NCBI RefSeq assembly: GCF_000499525.1 | Contig: NZ_HG529344.1 | Coordinates: 1 to 46,163, forward strand | DNA from: Faecalimicrobium dakarense | GTDB taxonomy: Bacteria > Bacillota > Clostridia > Peptostreptococcales > Peptostreptococcaceae | DNA length: 46,163 bases | Direction of reading: 5' to 3' | Shown: positions 9,526-18,856 of the stretch, in pieces | Position numbering within the stretch: position 1 is the stretch's first letter | Layout: every line of letters begins with the position of its first letter | Made by a program: the position numbers and the translations under genes | Notes under the pieces: model-generated | What the model saw: the letters and a program-made list of their open reading frames with translations, nothing else | Told to the model about the DNA's origin: nothing | Databases searched by the model: none

Positions 9526-10901
9526 TAATTAGTCACTTCCTTTCCTATACAATACTTTGTGTGTAATAGTTGATGAGACTTTTCGCTTAATGGTTCATCT
9601 AAGTAATCTTTATATATTTGTTTTATTGCTGGATTTTCATGAGATTTTCTAACCTCTAAGTTACTATCATGGTTGTAAATTGATTTTGATCTCTTTGCAT
9701 ATGCAATATTTCTATGCTCTTCTAACAATAACTTTGGTTGTCCCCCTCCACTTACGCACCCAGCAGGACAAGTCATAACCTCTATAAAATCTAAATCTAA
9801 ATTTCCATTTTCTAAATCTTTCAAAATTGATACTACATTCTTAAGTCCGCTAATAACTCCAACTTTTAAATTTAAATCTCCAACTTTTATAGTTGACTTT
9901 CTAATTCCGCTCTCTCCTCTTACCTCTAAAATATCTATTTTAGGTATACTTTCTTTAGTTATTAGTTCATATCCAGTTCTAATAGCAGCTTCCATCACTC
10001 CACCAGTCACTCCAAATATTGTAGCAGCTCCAGTATAGTCTCCTAATATATCATCAAACTTATCTTCTATAATATTTTTAAAATCTATATCCATTTCCTT
10101 TATTAAATAGGCTAATTCTCTCGTTGTTAAAACAACATCTACATCTTTATATCCACTTGAATTCATTTCTTCTCTATCACACTCATACTTTTTACAAGTA
10201 CATGGCATTATAGATACACTATATATTTTTGATGGTTCTATTTTATTAAGTTTTGCACCATAGCTTTTAAATATAGCTCCTCCCATTTGCTGTGGTGATT
10301 TACATGAAGACAAGTGATTAGTTAAGTGGGGATAATTATCTTCCATAAATTTAACCCAAGCAGGGCAGCAAGAAGTAAACATAGGTAAGTTTTTATTTTC
10401 ACTTACTCTTTTTATAAGTTCACTACCTTCCTCCATTATAGTTAAATCTGCTGCAAAATTTGTGTCATAAATTCTATCAAAGTTTAATTTTCTAAGAGCT
10501 GCTGCCATTTTTCCTGGTGTTAAAACTCCTAAATCATAACCAAAATCTTCACCCAAAGCTACCCTTACCGCTGGTGCACATTGAACTACTGTAAAAGTTT
10601 CTGGGTCTTTTAATGCTTCTTTGACTTTTTCTATATCACAAGTGTTAAATGCTGCAAATAATGGTTCTTTTACACTATCAGGAAGTTTTCTTTCTTTTCG
10701 TTTATTATCTACAAACTCATAACCTTCATCTATTATAGAAGCATATGATTTACAAATTTGAATACACTGGCCACATATGACACATTTATTGATATCTATT
10801 TTTTGAGGTAATCCTTCTTCTCCATAAATCGCATCTACCGGACATACTTTAGAGCATTGTTTGCATCCTGTACATACCTCTTCATCTATATTAACTATCA
10901 T
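9525..10901 (-). CDS. hydA: [FeFe] hydrogenase catalytic subunit
   Basis: 458 residues from the ATG at 10901, which has GGGGGA upstream; a longer in-frame ATG at 10913 lies upstream of that site. The N-terminus has two [4Fe-4S] motifs (CTGCKQCSKVCP and CVICGQCIQIC). The H-cluster motifs are all present: TSCCPAW (L1), MPCTCKKYE (L2) and a C-terminal MTCPAGCVSGGGQP (L3). The catalytic site therefore looks intact. The short domain layout (two clusters plus H-cluster) is like the HydA2-type enzyme of hydrogen-dependent CO2 reductase. It is placed between two HycB-like subunits and downstream of fdhF-fdhD. Confidence 0.93.
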   Translation of the reverse strand: MIVNIDEEVCTGCKQCSKVCPVDAIYGEEGLPQKIDINKCVICGQCIQICKSYASIIDEGYEFVDNKRKERKLPDSVKEPLFAAFNTCDIEKVKEALKDPETFTVVQCAPAVRVALGEDFGYDLGVLTPGKMAAALRKLNFDRIYDTNFAADLTIMEEGSELIKRVSENKNLPMFTSCCPAWVKFMEDNYPHLTNHLSSCKSPQQMGGAIFKSYGAKLNKIEPSKIYSVSIMPCTCKKYECDREEMNSSGYKDVDVVLTTRELAYLIKEMDIDFKNIIEDKFDDILGDYTGAATIFGVTGGVMEAAIRTGYELITKESIPKIDILEVRGESGIRKSTIKVGDLNLKVGVISGLKNVVSILKDLENGNLDLDFIEVMTCPAGCVSGGGQPKLLLEEHRNIAYAKRSKSIYNHDSNLEVRKSHENPAIKQIYKDYLDEPLSEKSHQLLHTKYCIGKEVTN

Positions 10902-10918
10902 AAAATCCCCCATATACT

Positions 10919-11470
10919 TTAGTTTTTAGCCATTAGTAAGCTTATTGCTGCTTTTTTATTTTTGCGTTTTTTATCATCTATCGGATCAATTAACTTTAAA
11001 GCTTTATTAGGACATGCATTTATACACGCTATTTTTTCGCTATCTTTACATAAATCACATTTATATGCTATTTTCTTTTCATCTTCTAAATTTATTTGCT
11101 CTACTTTTTTTCCTTCTTGATATTGAGGTTGTAGGTCTATTGCCCCTATTGGACATGCCAATAGACAGGTTTTACACCCTACACATAAATTTTCATCTAT
11201 AAACATTATATTATTTTCTTTTTTAATCGCTCCATTTATACAGCTATTTAGGCATGGTGCATCTTCACAGTGTCTACACTGTATTGGCATACATAAATGT
11301 TTATCCTTTACTAAATACAATCTGGGTATAAGTGGTACTTCAACAGTTCCAACTGTAAATCCTATATTATTATTTTTATTATGAGAAGCAAAACAAGCTA
11401 CCTCACAAGCTCTACAACCTATACACTTACTGTAGTCTGCTACTACAAATGAAGATATACATTTTTCCAT
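10919..11470 (-). CDS. HycB/HydN-like polyferredoxin subunit (first copy)
   Basis: 183 residues with four [4Fe-4S] clusters: CIGCRACEVAC, CRHCEDAPCLNSC, CVGCKTCLLAC and CDLCKDSEKIACINAC. It resembles the copy at 8998-9525 along its whole length. It likely passes electrons from the FdhF active site to HydA. It sits 30 bp after fdhD and 17 bp before hydA in the same operon. The start follows a GGTGGGGGAAT ribosome binding site. There is no signal peptide, consistent with a cytoplasmic complex. Confidence 0.9.
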   Translation of the reverse strand: MEKCISSFVVADYSKCIGCRACEVACFASHNKNNNIGFTVGTVEVPLIPRLYLVKDKHLCMPIQCRHCEDAPCLNSCINGAIKKENNIMFIDENLCVGCKTCLLACPIGAIDLQPQYQEGKKVEQINLEDEKKIAYKCDLCKDSEKIACINACPNKALKLIDPIDDKKRKNKKAAISLLMAKN

Positions 11471-11500
11471 ATTCCCCCACCTTTTAAACTTAAATTAAGT

Positions 11501-12214
11501 TTACTTAATTATAATTCTGTGTTCATTCGCATAAATATTCATTCTTCTTCCTCTTACAAATCCAATAAGAGTTATATTTAGTTTTTTTGCAAGTTCTATT
11601 GATAAATTAGTCGGAGCTGATTTAGATACAACTATAGGTATATTGTTATTAACAGCTTTTAACATCATTTCCTGAGAAATTCTACCACTTACTACAACTA
11701 TTTTATCTTCTAAAGATATATCATTAATAATACAATATCCTATAGCCTTATCCATTGCATTATGTCTTGCAACATCTTCACATATTATAAGTTCTTTATT
11801 ATCATCAAATATGGATACACTATGAACTCCTCCAGTATCTTTAAATAAACTTGAGTAAGTTAAATTTCTCTCCATAATCTTATATATTTTTTCTATATTT
11901 ATATTAATATCTGATTTTGAAATACCTAATTTTTCAGTTTTTATTCTTTTATCATGGGTATTTACTATAGCAACTCTACTTTCTTTATCTATTTTTAAAG
12001 CATCTATATCTTTAAATTTTTCTATATATCCTTTATTTTTAATAAAACCAACAATAAGTTCATAAAGATTGTATGGGGTACATAACAAGGTACCTATATC
12101 CACATCATTTAAAATAACCTTTAGTGGATATTCAACAATAATATCTTCATCCAAATTATTCATTTTAGAATCTTCAAACTTTACTATTGGTACTTTTAAG
12201 GTTGAATCTATCAT
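11501..12214 (-). CDS. fdhD: Formate dehydrogenase accessory sulfurtransferase FdhD
   Basis: 237 residues. Conserved blocks are TPYNLYELIVGFIKNKGYI, TGGVHSVSIFD, CEDVARHNAMDKAIGYC, SGRISQEMMLKAV and SKSAPTNLSIELAKKLNITL. FdhD passes sulfur from a cysteine desulfurase to the molybdenum cofactor of formate dehydrogenase. The CxxC loop that many family members carry before the TGGVH motif is not present here (the segment reads LTYSSLFKDTGG). The only cysteines I see are in LLCTPYNL, IICEDV and GYCI. The ATG overlaps the fdhF stop by four bases (ATGA). Confidence 0.92.
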   Translation of the reverse strand: MIDSTLKVPIVKFEDSKMNNLDEDIIVEYPLKVILNDVDIGTLLCTPYNLYELIVGFIKNKGYIEKFKDIDALKIDKESRVAIVNTHDKRIKTEKLGISKSDININIEKIYKIMERNLTYSSLFKDTGGVHSVSIFDDNKELIICEDVARHNAMDKAIGYCIINDISLEDKIVVVSGRISQEMMLKAVNNNIPIVVSKSAPTNLSIELAKKLNITLIGFVRGRRMNIYANEHRIIIK

Positions 12215-14361
12215 ATTTTATCCTTCTTAATCATCATACTTTCTCTTATTTTTTTATACTCATCTTTTATATAATTTTCTGCCCATTGTTGATTTTCAAT
12301 TTTTTCAACTTTAACAGCACAGTATTTGTATTCTGGTGTTTTAGAAATAGGATCTAACTTAGCAATAGTAAGTTCATTACAAGCTCCTATCCACCATTGA
12401 TAGGTCATATAGGTAGCACCCTTTTTAACTCTATCAGTTACTAATGCTCTAGTTATTACACTACCTCTTCTTGAACTTACTCTTATTAATTCATTTTCAT
12501 TTATATCTAAGTCTTTTGCATCTTCAATACTTATTTGAAGGTAACCTGGTTCATCTTCAAGACTTCTTAATGCTCTACAATTTCCTGTCATAGTTCTAAC
12601 TGAATAATGTCCAACCTCTCTTACAGTGCATAAACTAAAAGGATATTCCTCATCTTCCATCTCAAATGGAGGCCTCCACTCTGTAGCAAATAAATTACCT
12701 TTACCATTTGGAGTTGAAAATTTTTCACCTTCATATAAATACTTAGTTCCTATATCATTCATGCCCTCACTTTCACATGGCCATTGGACAGATCCTAATT
12801 TCTCCATTTTCTCATATGTAGCACCGTAGAAACTTGGACATAAACTTCTCATTTCATCCCATATTTCTTTAGTGTTGTTATATTCCATTTTATATCCCAT
12901 GGCTGTTGAAATTTCACAAATTATCTGCCAATCGGTTTTTACATCACCTTTTGGCTCTACTGCTTTTCTCATTAATTGGAACCCTCTATCTGCACAAGTA
13001 TAAACTCCATCATGTTCCCCCCATGAAGTAGATGGCAATACTACATCTGCATGAAGTGCTGTTTTATTCATAAATATATCTTGGACAATAACAAATTCTA
13101 ATTCATCTAAAGTTTCTCTCACTTCATTTGCATCTGGGTCACTTTGTACTGGGTCTTCTCCAAATATATAATATGCTTTTAGCTTGTTTTCTTTTAAAAC
13201 TACATCTGGTACTTGAGTTAAACTATATCCATTGTTAGGTGATAGATTTACACCCCATGCTTCTTCAAATTTTTCTCTTACTTTTTCATCTGATACATCT
13301 TGATATCCTGGGTATACATTAGGAAGTACTCCCATATCACAAGTTCCTTGGACATTATTTTGCCCACGAACTGGTCCTATTCCAACGCTTTCTCTTCCAA
13401 AATTTCCAGTTAAAAGCGCAAGTGATGCTAATCCTTTCACAACATCTACTGCCTGTGAAAATTGAGTAACTCCCATTCCATAAAGTATCATTGCATTTTT
13501 ACCTTTTGCGTATTCCCTCATTGCTCTTCTTATTAAATCAGCTTTAACTCCTGTGAATTTTTCAGCATATTCTGGTGTGTATATTTTAACGATTTCTTTA
13601 TATTCTTCAAATCCTTGGGTATGTTTTTTGATAAATTCTTTGTCATAAAGTTCTTCTTCTATTAGTACATTTCCAAAAGCATTTACTAAAATCATATTAG
13701 TTCCACCTTTTATAGGTAAATGCATATCAGCAATTCTTGCTGATTCAGTCACCCTTGGATCTGTTACTATTATTTTTGCTCCTTTTTCTTTTGCTCTAAC
13801 TATTCTTCTTGCTACTATTGGATGTGAATCTGCTCCATTGTATCCAAATATGAAAAGTACATCTGAGTTTTCTATTTCTGGTATAGAATTAGACATTGCG
13901 CCATTACCTAATGAGTAAGCCAGACCGGCTACTGATGGTGCATGTCAGACACGAGCACAGTGGTCTATATTGTTAGTACCTATTGTAGCTCTCATAAATT
14001 TTTGCATTATATAATTAGCTTCATTTCCTGGCCCTCTCGCAGATCCAGTTCCCATAATAGAATCTGGCCCATACTTTTCTTTTATTTCATTTAATTTATT
14101 TGCAGTATAACTTATAGCTTCATCCCATTCTACCTTCTCTAAAATTCCATGCTTTCTTATCATTGGCTTTTTAATTCTTGATGTTAATATTTGTGGATCA
14201 TTTAAAAAGTCCCATCCATAGTAACCTTTTAAGCATAAGTTTTCTTCATTAGTTCTGCCATTAGCAGGTTCTGCTTTAATTATTTTGTCATCTTTTACTA
14301 CTAAGTAAAGTTGACATCCTGCTCCACAGTATGGGCAAACCGTTAAAACTTTTTTCTCCAT
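12211..14361 (-). CDS. fdhF: Formate dehydrogenase H-type catalytic subunit with selenocysteine
   Basis: One gene read through an in-frame UGA (13945-13947): residues 1-138, Sec139, then continuing to the stop at 12211, 716 residues in all. The N-terminus carries the [4Fe-4S] motif CPYCGAGCQ followed by C at ENLCLKG. Around the UGA the sequence is HCARV-U-HAPSVAGLAYSLGNGAM, matching the Sec140 site of E. coli FdhF. Molybdopterin-binding segments follow (FGYNGADSHP, VRGQNNVQGTCDMG, and a C-terminal dinucleotide-binding domain with YMTYQWWIGACNELT). It reduces CO2 or oxidises formate. The start has GGGAGGAG upstream. Downstream genes fdhD, hycB, hydA and hycB are cotranscribed. Confidence 0.95.
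13915..13932 (-). promoter_or_regulatory. SECIS-like hairpin for UGA recoding in fdhF
   Basis: On the minus strand, starting 12 bases after the UGA, the RNA can fold as GUA-GCC-GGUCU-GGC-U-UAC: a short stem with a bulged U and a GGUCU apical loop. E. coli fdhF has the same GGUCU loop and a bulged U needed for SelB binding, although there the bulge is on the other strand of the stem. Position and loop sequence make this the likely selenocysteine insertion element. Confidence 0.75.
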
Positions 14362-14410
14362 TTAAACTCCTCCCAACATCCTTTTTACTATAAATCCTAA
14401 TTTAAAATTA

Positions 14411-14454
14411 AAAAAGAGTATGACAAATTCTTATCATTTAAATTTGCCATACCC
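14411..14454 (-). terminator. Terminator of proC
   Basis: Minus-strand stem GGGTATGGCAAATT / AATTTGTCATACTC (with G-U pairs) followed by T6. It lies between proC and the fdhF start, separating the two units and leaving only about 45 bp for the fdhF promoter. Confidence 0.7.
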
Positions 14455-14551
14455 TTTTGAATGCTATATCTTTATTATGTATATTTTAAATTGTAGCACA
14501 AATATACTCTATTTGCTTAATATATTCATCTGTATTTTAGATGATGCATTT

Positions 14552-15349
14552 TTATTTCATTCTCTTAGATTTATCAACACATGCACCTATCGCTTTTATT
14601 ACAGATGATCTCATTCCTTCTTCTTCTAATACTCTTACTGCCTCTATTGTTGTTCCTCCTGGAGAACAAACCATATCTTTTAGCTGACCTGGATGCATAT
14701 TAGTTTCTAAAACCATCTTAGCTGCACCTAAAACACCTTGAGCACAAAACTTATATGCTTTATCTCTTGGCATACCATTTATTACGCATGCATCAGCCAT
14801 AGCTTCTATAAACATAAATACATATGCAGGAGAAGACCCACTAGCACCTATTACAGCATCTATTAAGTATTCTTCAACAACTTCACTTTTTCCAAAAGAA
14901 TTAAATATGTCTTTTACTTTTTTTAAGTCTTTTTCATTTATATTTTTATTTGGACATATGGCACTCATACCTTCATTTACTAATGCTGGAGTATTTGGCA
15001 TAGTCATTACTATCTTTTTGTCACTTCCTATTATACTTTCTATGCTTTTTATACTTTTTCCTGCTGCTATAGTTACTATTATCTTACTATCATCTATTAA
15101 ATCATTTATTTGATTTAATACTAGGTCATATATATTTGGCTTTACAGCAACTATTATTATATCTGATTTTTTAGTGACTTCTCTTGAATCCTTAGTTACA
15201 TTTATATTAAATTCTTTACTTATTCTATCTAGAGTTTCTTCACTTTTTGCAGATGCTATAATATCTTCTGAACTTACAAGATTTGATTTAATTATTCCAC
15301 CTATCATAGCACTAGCCATATTACCTGCACCTATAAATCCTATTTTCAT
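14552..15349 (-). CDS. proC: Pyrroline-5-carboxylate reductase
   Basis: 265 residues, the usual family length. The N-terminal Rossmann motif GFIGAGNMASAMIGG binds NAD(P)H. Other family blocks are VKPNIYD, MPNTPALVNEGMSAI, the ASGSSPAYVFMFIEAMADA substrate segment and SPGGTTIEAVRVLEEEGMRS. The enzyme makes proline from pyrroline-5-carboxylate in the cytoplasm. In proline-fermenting clostridia it may also serve redox balance (inference). The start is supported by GGAGAAAAG. It is intact and probably monocistronic, with its own terminator. Confidence 0.93.
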   Translation of the reverse strand: MKIGFIGAGNMASAMIGGIIKSNLVSSEDIIASAKSEETLDRISKEFNINVTKDSREVTKKSDIIIVAVKPNIYDLVLNQINDLIDDSKIIVTIAAGKSIKSIESIIGSDKKIVMTMPNTPALVNEGMSAICPNKNINEKDLKKVKDIFNSFGKSEVVEEYLIDAVIGASGSSPAYVFMFIEAMADACVINGMPRDKAYKFCAQGVLGAAKMVLETNMHPGQLKDMVCSPGGTTIEAVRVLEEEGMRSSVIKAIGACVDKSKRMK

Positions 15350-15394
15350 GTCTTTTCTCCTTTATGTATTAATATTCTTAACTTCGATTATAGT

Positions 15395-16035
15395 CTAATT
15401 CACCTTATTCGCAGAAACATATTTATTGTCTTTTATATAGAATCTCCATAAATAGTCCTTGGCCTCCTCTGCATAATCTATGTTTATACGTTTACTAGTT
15501 ACTATTTCAAAATCATTATCGCTATATATTTTTTTATCTTTATCATAATAAAAATCACTTATATATAATTCACCATCTAAAATGCTCTTAGAATTTAATT
15601 CTTTATTAATATTTAATGCCATGCAAAGTTTTCCCGGGCCATTAGTAATATTTTTTCTTTGATAACTACTTAAATTTTCATAGCTTTTACCAAATCTATT
15701 ATAAGATATATCTTCAATGCCATTTATAGGCTCTACCGCTCTTATTAAAACGCATTCTGGTATATTTTCTATATTTGCAGATAAATTTAAACAATAATAC
15801 ATTCCATAAATTAAATAAACATATATATGTCCACCATCTAAGTATGTAAAGGTTTTGTTCTATCTGTTTTTTTATCTTTATATACATGAGCAGCCTTATC
15901 ATTTATTCCCATATACCCTTCTGTTTCTACTATTTTTGTTACTATTTTTTTATTATCATACTCTCTTATTAAATATTTTCCTAATATCCCTTTTGCTACA
16001 CTTATTCCATCTTTTCTAAAAAAATCTATATCCAC
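15395..16035 (-). pseudogene. DNA-3-methyladenine glycosylase (AAG/MPG family), frameshifted
   Basis: Residues 1-65 from 16035 (DIDFFRKDGISVAKGILGKYLI, then KIVETEGYMGINDKAAHVYKD) match the N-terminus of alkyladenine glycosylases. The frame stops at a TAG at 15838, just after DRTKPLHT. The next frame gives LDGGHIYVYLIYGMYYCLN, the conserved core, then VLIRAVEPINGI and NGPGKLCMALNI to the stop at 15395. The two parts need two bases removed (or one added) near 15841-15850, where the minus strand reads TTACATACTTAG. Removing CA restores the family spacing (PLYLDGGHIYVY). This is not a simple homopolymer error, so true inactivation is more likely here than elsewhere. Confidence 0.85.
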
Positions 16036-16056
16036 ATAAAACGCTCCTTATATTTT

Positions 16057-17131
16057 TTATTGTAAGCTTACTATAACTCTAATTACACTTGGAAATATTA
16101 CTATTACACTTACAAGTCTGGTTACTTGAAGTAAAGCTATATCTGCTCCATTAGCTCCAAGCTCACTCGCAATTAATGCCATATCTGATGCTCCTGCTGG
16201 TGTACAACAAAACATTGCTGTTATAATATCTATATCAAACCATTTACTTATTATAAATCCAATAAGTCCACATATAATAGTATAAGCTATTATCATAGAA
16301 ATTATAGGAATTATAAATGATTGTAAGCTATATACAACCTCTATAGTTATACTACTACCTATAAATGCTCCAGCTACTACCTGCGCTCCTTGCTTTATTA
16401 TTGGATATATATATCCTTTATTGCTATAAATTTTTAATCCTGCCACTCCTATTAATGAAAATATCATAGTTCCTGCTGGTATTTTCGTTATCTTTCCTAT
16501 AACTCCAAATATAATTGCAATCATTAAAGTAAGTATAATCTCTTTATTTTTACTACTATAATTACAATTCTTTTTATCTATATTTAATTCTATAGTAGAA
16601 GCAATATCACTTTGGTCACTATTATTATAAACCATTCTTTTTTGAACTTGCTTTATAAGTGTCGGAAATATACTTATAACTGATATAAGCCTTGCTAATT
16701 GGAACACTGCCACCATTGAAGTATCTGCTCCCATTTCTGAACTTATTATAGACATATCTGCCATACCACCTGGCACTGCAGCAAATAAAGATGATAATAA
16801 ATCTAGCGATGTAGTTTTATAAATAAATAAACCTACTAATATATTAAGTATTAAAAGCCCGATTACCATTACTATCGCTGGCTTTATTAATTTTTTATTT
16901 CTATTAATTTTCTTTATCCATGTCTATACCTATAAATGCTCCAGCTATAACTTGCACAAAAAATCGAGTTGAATTTTCTACATATGCTACCCCTGTTAAA
17001 ACATTAAATATACCAACTAATATCATAGATCCAACCATAGCACCTGCTGGTATTTTTAATTTTTTTGCTATAAATGCCCCTATAATTCCTACTAAAATTG
17101 TAATAAAAAAATATAAAATCATACTTTTCAT
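16057..17131 (-). pseudogene. AbrB-family (ammonia monooxygenase-like) membrane protein, +1 frameshift
   Basis: AbrB-type transporters have two repeats of a glycine-rich membrane unit. The first (VGIIGAFIAKKLKIPAGAMVGS ... QVIAGAFIGIDMD) ends at a stop at 16904. The second frame (KKLIKPAIVMVIGLLILNIL ... AAVPGGMADMSIISSEMGAD) continues to 16057 and repeats both motifs (KITKIPAGTMIFS, QVVAGAFIGSSI, CTPAGASDMALIASELGAN). Deleting one A from an A4 run (plus-strand 16908-16911) joins them into a ~357-residue protein. The substrate is unknown. A GGGGGG ribosome binding site precedes the ATG. A TATAAT at 17150-17155 next to the upstream terminator could be its -10 element. Confidence 0.8.
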
Positions 17132-17156
17132 GCCCCCCTATATAAAGCCATTATAC

Positions 17157-17193
17157 AAAACAAAGGCATGGAATAATTCCATGCCTTTGTTTT
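17157..17193. terminator. Terminator of the oxaloacetate decarboxylase operon
   Basis: Perfect hairpin AAAACAAAGGCATGGAA / TTCCATGCCTTTGTTTT with a 3-base loop, 114 bp after the last gene of the operon and 25 bp before the next start codon. Confidence 0.85.
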
Positions 17194-17306
17194 ATAAATT
17201 TTGTATTTTATAAATATACTAACTTAAATTATACCTTATATTTTTATTTTACTAATATAATAGCATAACTTTTATCCTAATAAGTGTTTATTTTGTGTTT
17301 ATTTAA

Positions 17307-18437
17307 TTACCCAAAGAATTTAAGCAATATACCTGCAACTACAGCTGAACCTATAACTCCTGCTACATTCGGACCCATTGCATGCATAAGTAAAAAGTTT
17401 GAAGGGTTCTCTTCTTGCCCAACTTTTTGAACAACTCTTGCAGCCATTGGTACGGCTGATACACCAGCTGCCCCTATCATTGGGTTTACTTTACCTTTAG
17501 TTAGTTTGTACATCAACTTTCCACCTAAAACTCCTGATGCTGTTCCAACTGAAAAAGCAAGTAACCCCATTGCAGTTATACCTAATGTTTGTACCGTTAA
17601 AAAAGTTTCTGCATTTGCAGTTGCTCCAACTGTAATACCAAGCATTATTGTTATTATATATAAAAGTGAGTTTTGCGCAGTTTCAACTAGTTTAGGTACA
17701 ACCCCTGATTCTTTTAATAAATTTCCAAACATAAGCATACCAATTAAAGGTGCTGCAGTAGGTAATAACCCTATAACGATTATCATTGCCACTATAGGAA
17801 ATATTATTTTTTCAGTCTTAGACACTGGCCTTAGCTGCTCCATTTTTACACTTCGCTCTTTTTCTGTTGTTAAGGCTCTTATTATTGGTGGTTGTATAAC
17901 TGGTACTAATGCCATGTATGAATAAGCAGCTAGTGCTATAGTTCCTAGTAAATGTGGAGCTAATTTAGATGTTAATTGTATTGCTGTTGGACCATCTGCT
18001 CCTCCTATTATACCTATTGACGCCGCTTCAAATCCGCTAAATCCTAAGAATATTGCTCCTAGAAAAGCAAAGAATATCCCAAACTGAGCAGCAGCTCCAA
18101 GTAGTATTGTCTTTGGATTTGCAATCATTGGTCCAAAGTCTGTACTTGCACCTATACATAAAAATATAAGTGGTGGAAATATTCCAAGCTTAACTCCTTG
18201 ATATAAATAATAGAGTAGTCCCCCTACTTGAGTATCAGTTGGAGCTTTCATAAGGTCTACTCCAGGCATATTAACTAGTAACATACCTACTGATATAGGT
18301 ATTAATAAATATGGTTCATAACCCTTTTTTATAGCTAAATATAAAAATATACATGCTATAGCTATCATAATAATTTCTTTATATGTAATCATTGCAAACC
18401 CTGATTCTGTAAAAAAGTCAACTAATATATTACCCAC
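17307..18437 (-). CDS. oadB: Na+-translocating oxaloacetate decarboxylase, beta subunit
   Basis: 376 residues, almost wholly hydrophobic, with the hallmark GIIGGADGPTAIQLTSKLAPHLLG that holds the Na+-site aspartate. This is followed by AYSYMALVPVIQPPIIRALTT and GATANAETFLTVQTLGI. The subunit decarboxylates carboxybiotin and pumps Na+ out across the membrane. It is the last gene of oadA-oadG-bccP-oadB. The length is shorter than proteobacterial OadB (~430) but normal for Gram-positive members. The start GTGGGTAATATA region follows a GGGGGAATTTTAAA tract; the first codons (MGNILVDFF) are consistent with it. Confidence 0.92.
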   Translation of the reverse strand: MGNILVDFFTESGFAMITYKEIIMIAIACIFLYLAIKKGYEPYLLIPISVGMLLVNMPGVDLMKAPTDTQVGGLLYYLYQGVKLGIFPPLIFLCIGASTDFGPMIANPKTILLGAAAQFGIFFAFLGAIFLGFSGFEAASIGIIGGADGPTAIQLTSKLAPHLLGTIALAAYSYMALVPVIQPPIIRALTTEKERSVKMEQLRPVSKTEKIIFPIVAMIIVIGLLPTAAPLIGMLMFGNLLKESGVVPKLVETAQNSLLYIITIMLGITVGATANAETFLTVQTLGITAMGLLAFSVGTASGVLGGKLMYKLTKGKVNPMIGAAGVSAVPMAARVVQKVGQEENPSNFLLMHAMGPNVAGVIGSAVVAGILLKFFG

Positions 18438-18466
18438 TTTAAAATTCCCCCTTCAGTTAGCTTGAG

Positions 18467-18817
18467 TTATACTATTTGTAATAAGTTATCACCAAGGTTC
18501 ACATTTTGACCTTTACTAACACTTATACACTTCACTTTTCCATCAACTGAAGATACTATCTCATTTTCCATTTTCATAGCTTCAAGTATTGCTACTACTT
18601 GACCCTTTTTAATATTTTCTCCTTCTTTAACTAATAGATTTAATATTGTTCCAGGCATCGGAGCATTAATCATTTCTCCATCTTTATTTTCTATTGGATT
18701 TGAATTTGTTTTGGTTTCTTTTACAACTTCTCTATTAGTATCTTTAGATTCTACTTCCTCTATTTCAACTTCATATACTTTTCCATTTAATTTTATATGA
18801 TATGTTTTAGCGTTCAT
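18467..18817 (-). CDS. Biotin carboxyl carrier protein of the decarboxylase
   Basis: 116 residues. The C-terminal lipoyl/biotinyl domain has MPGTILNLLVKEGENIKKG and the biotinylation site EAMKMENEI (Lys82), then VSKGQNVNLGDNLLQIV. A Thr/Asn/Glu/Lys linker (about 23-45) connects it to a short N-terminal strand. In many bacteria this domain is fused to OadA; here it is a separate gene between oadG and oadB. It carries CO2 from the alpha-type carboxyltransferase to the membrane beta subunit. AAGGGGGATA precedes the ATG. Confidence 0.92.
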   Translation of the reverse strand: MNAKTYHIKLNGKVYEVEIEEVESKDTNREVVKETKTNSNPIENKDGEMINAPMPGTILNLLVKEGENIKKGQVVAILEAMKMENEIVSSVDGKVKCISVSKGQNVNLGDNLLQIV

Positions 18818-18856
18818 ATTAATATCCCCCTTTATAAACCTTGAATTTATAAATTA

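Noticed and set aside
12211-14361. fdhF as two genes or as a pseudogene
   Set aside because: The stop is a UGA exactly at the known selenocysteine position, with a suitable hairpin, and both parts are in the same frame.
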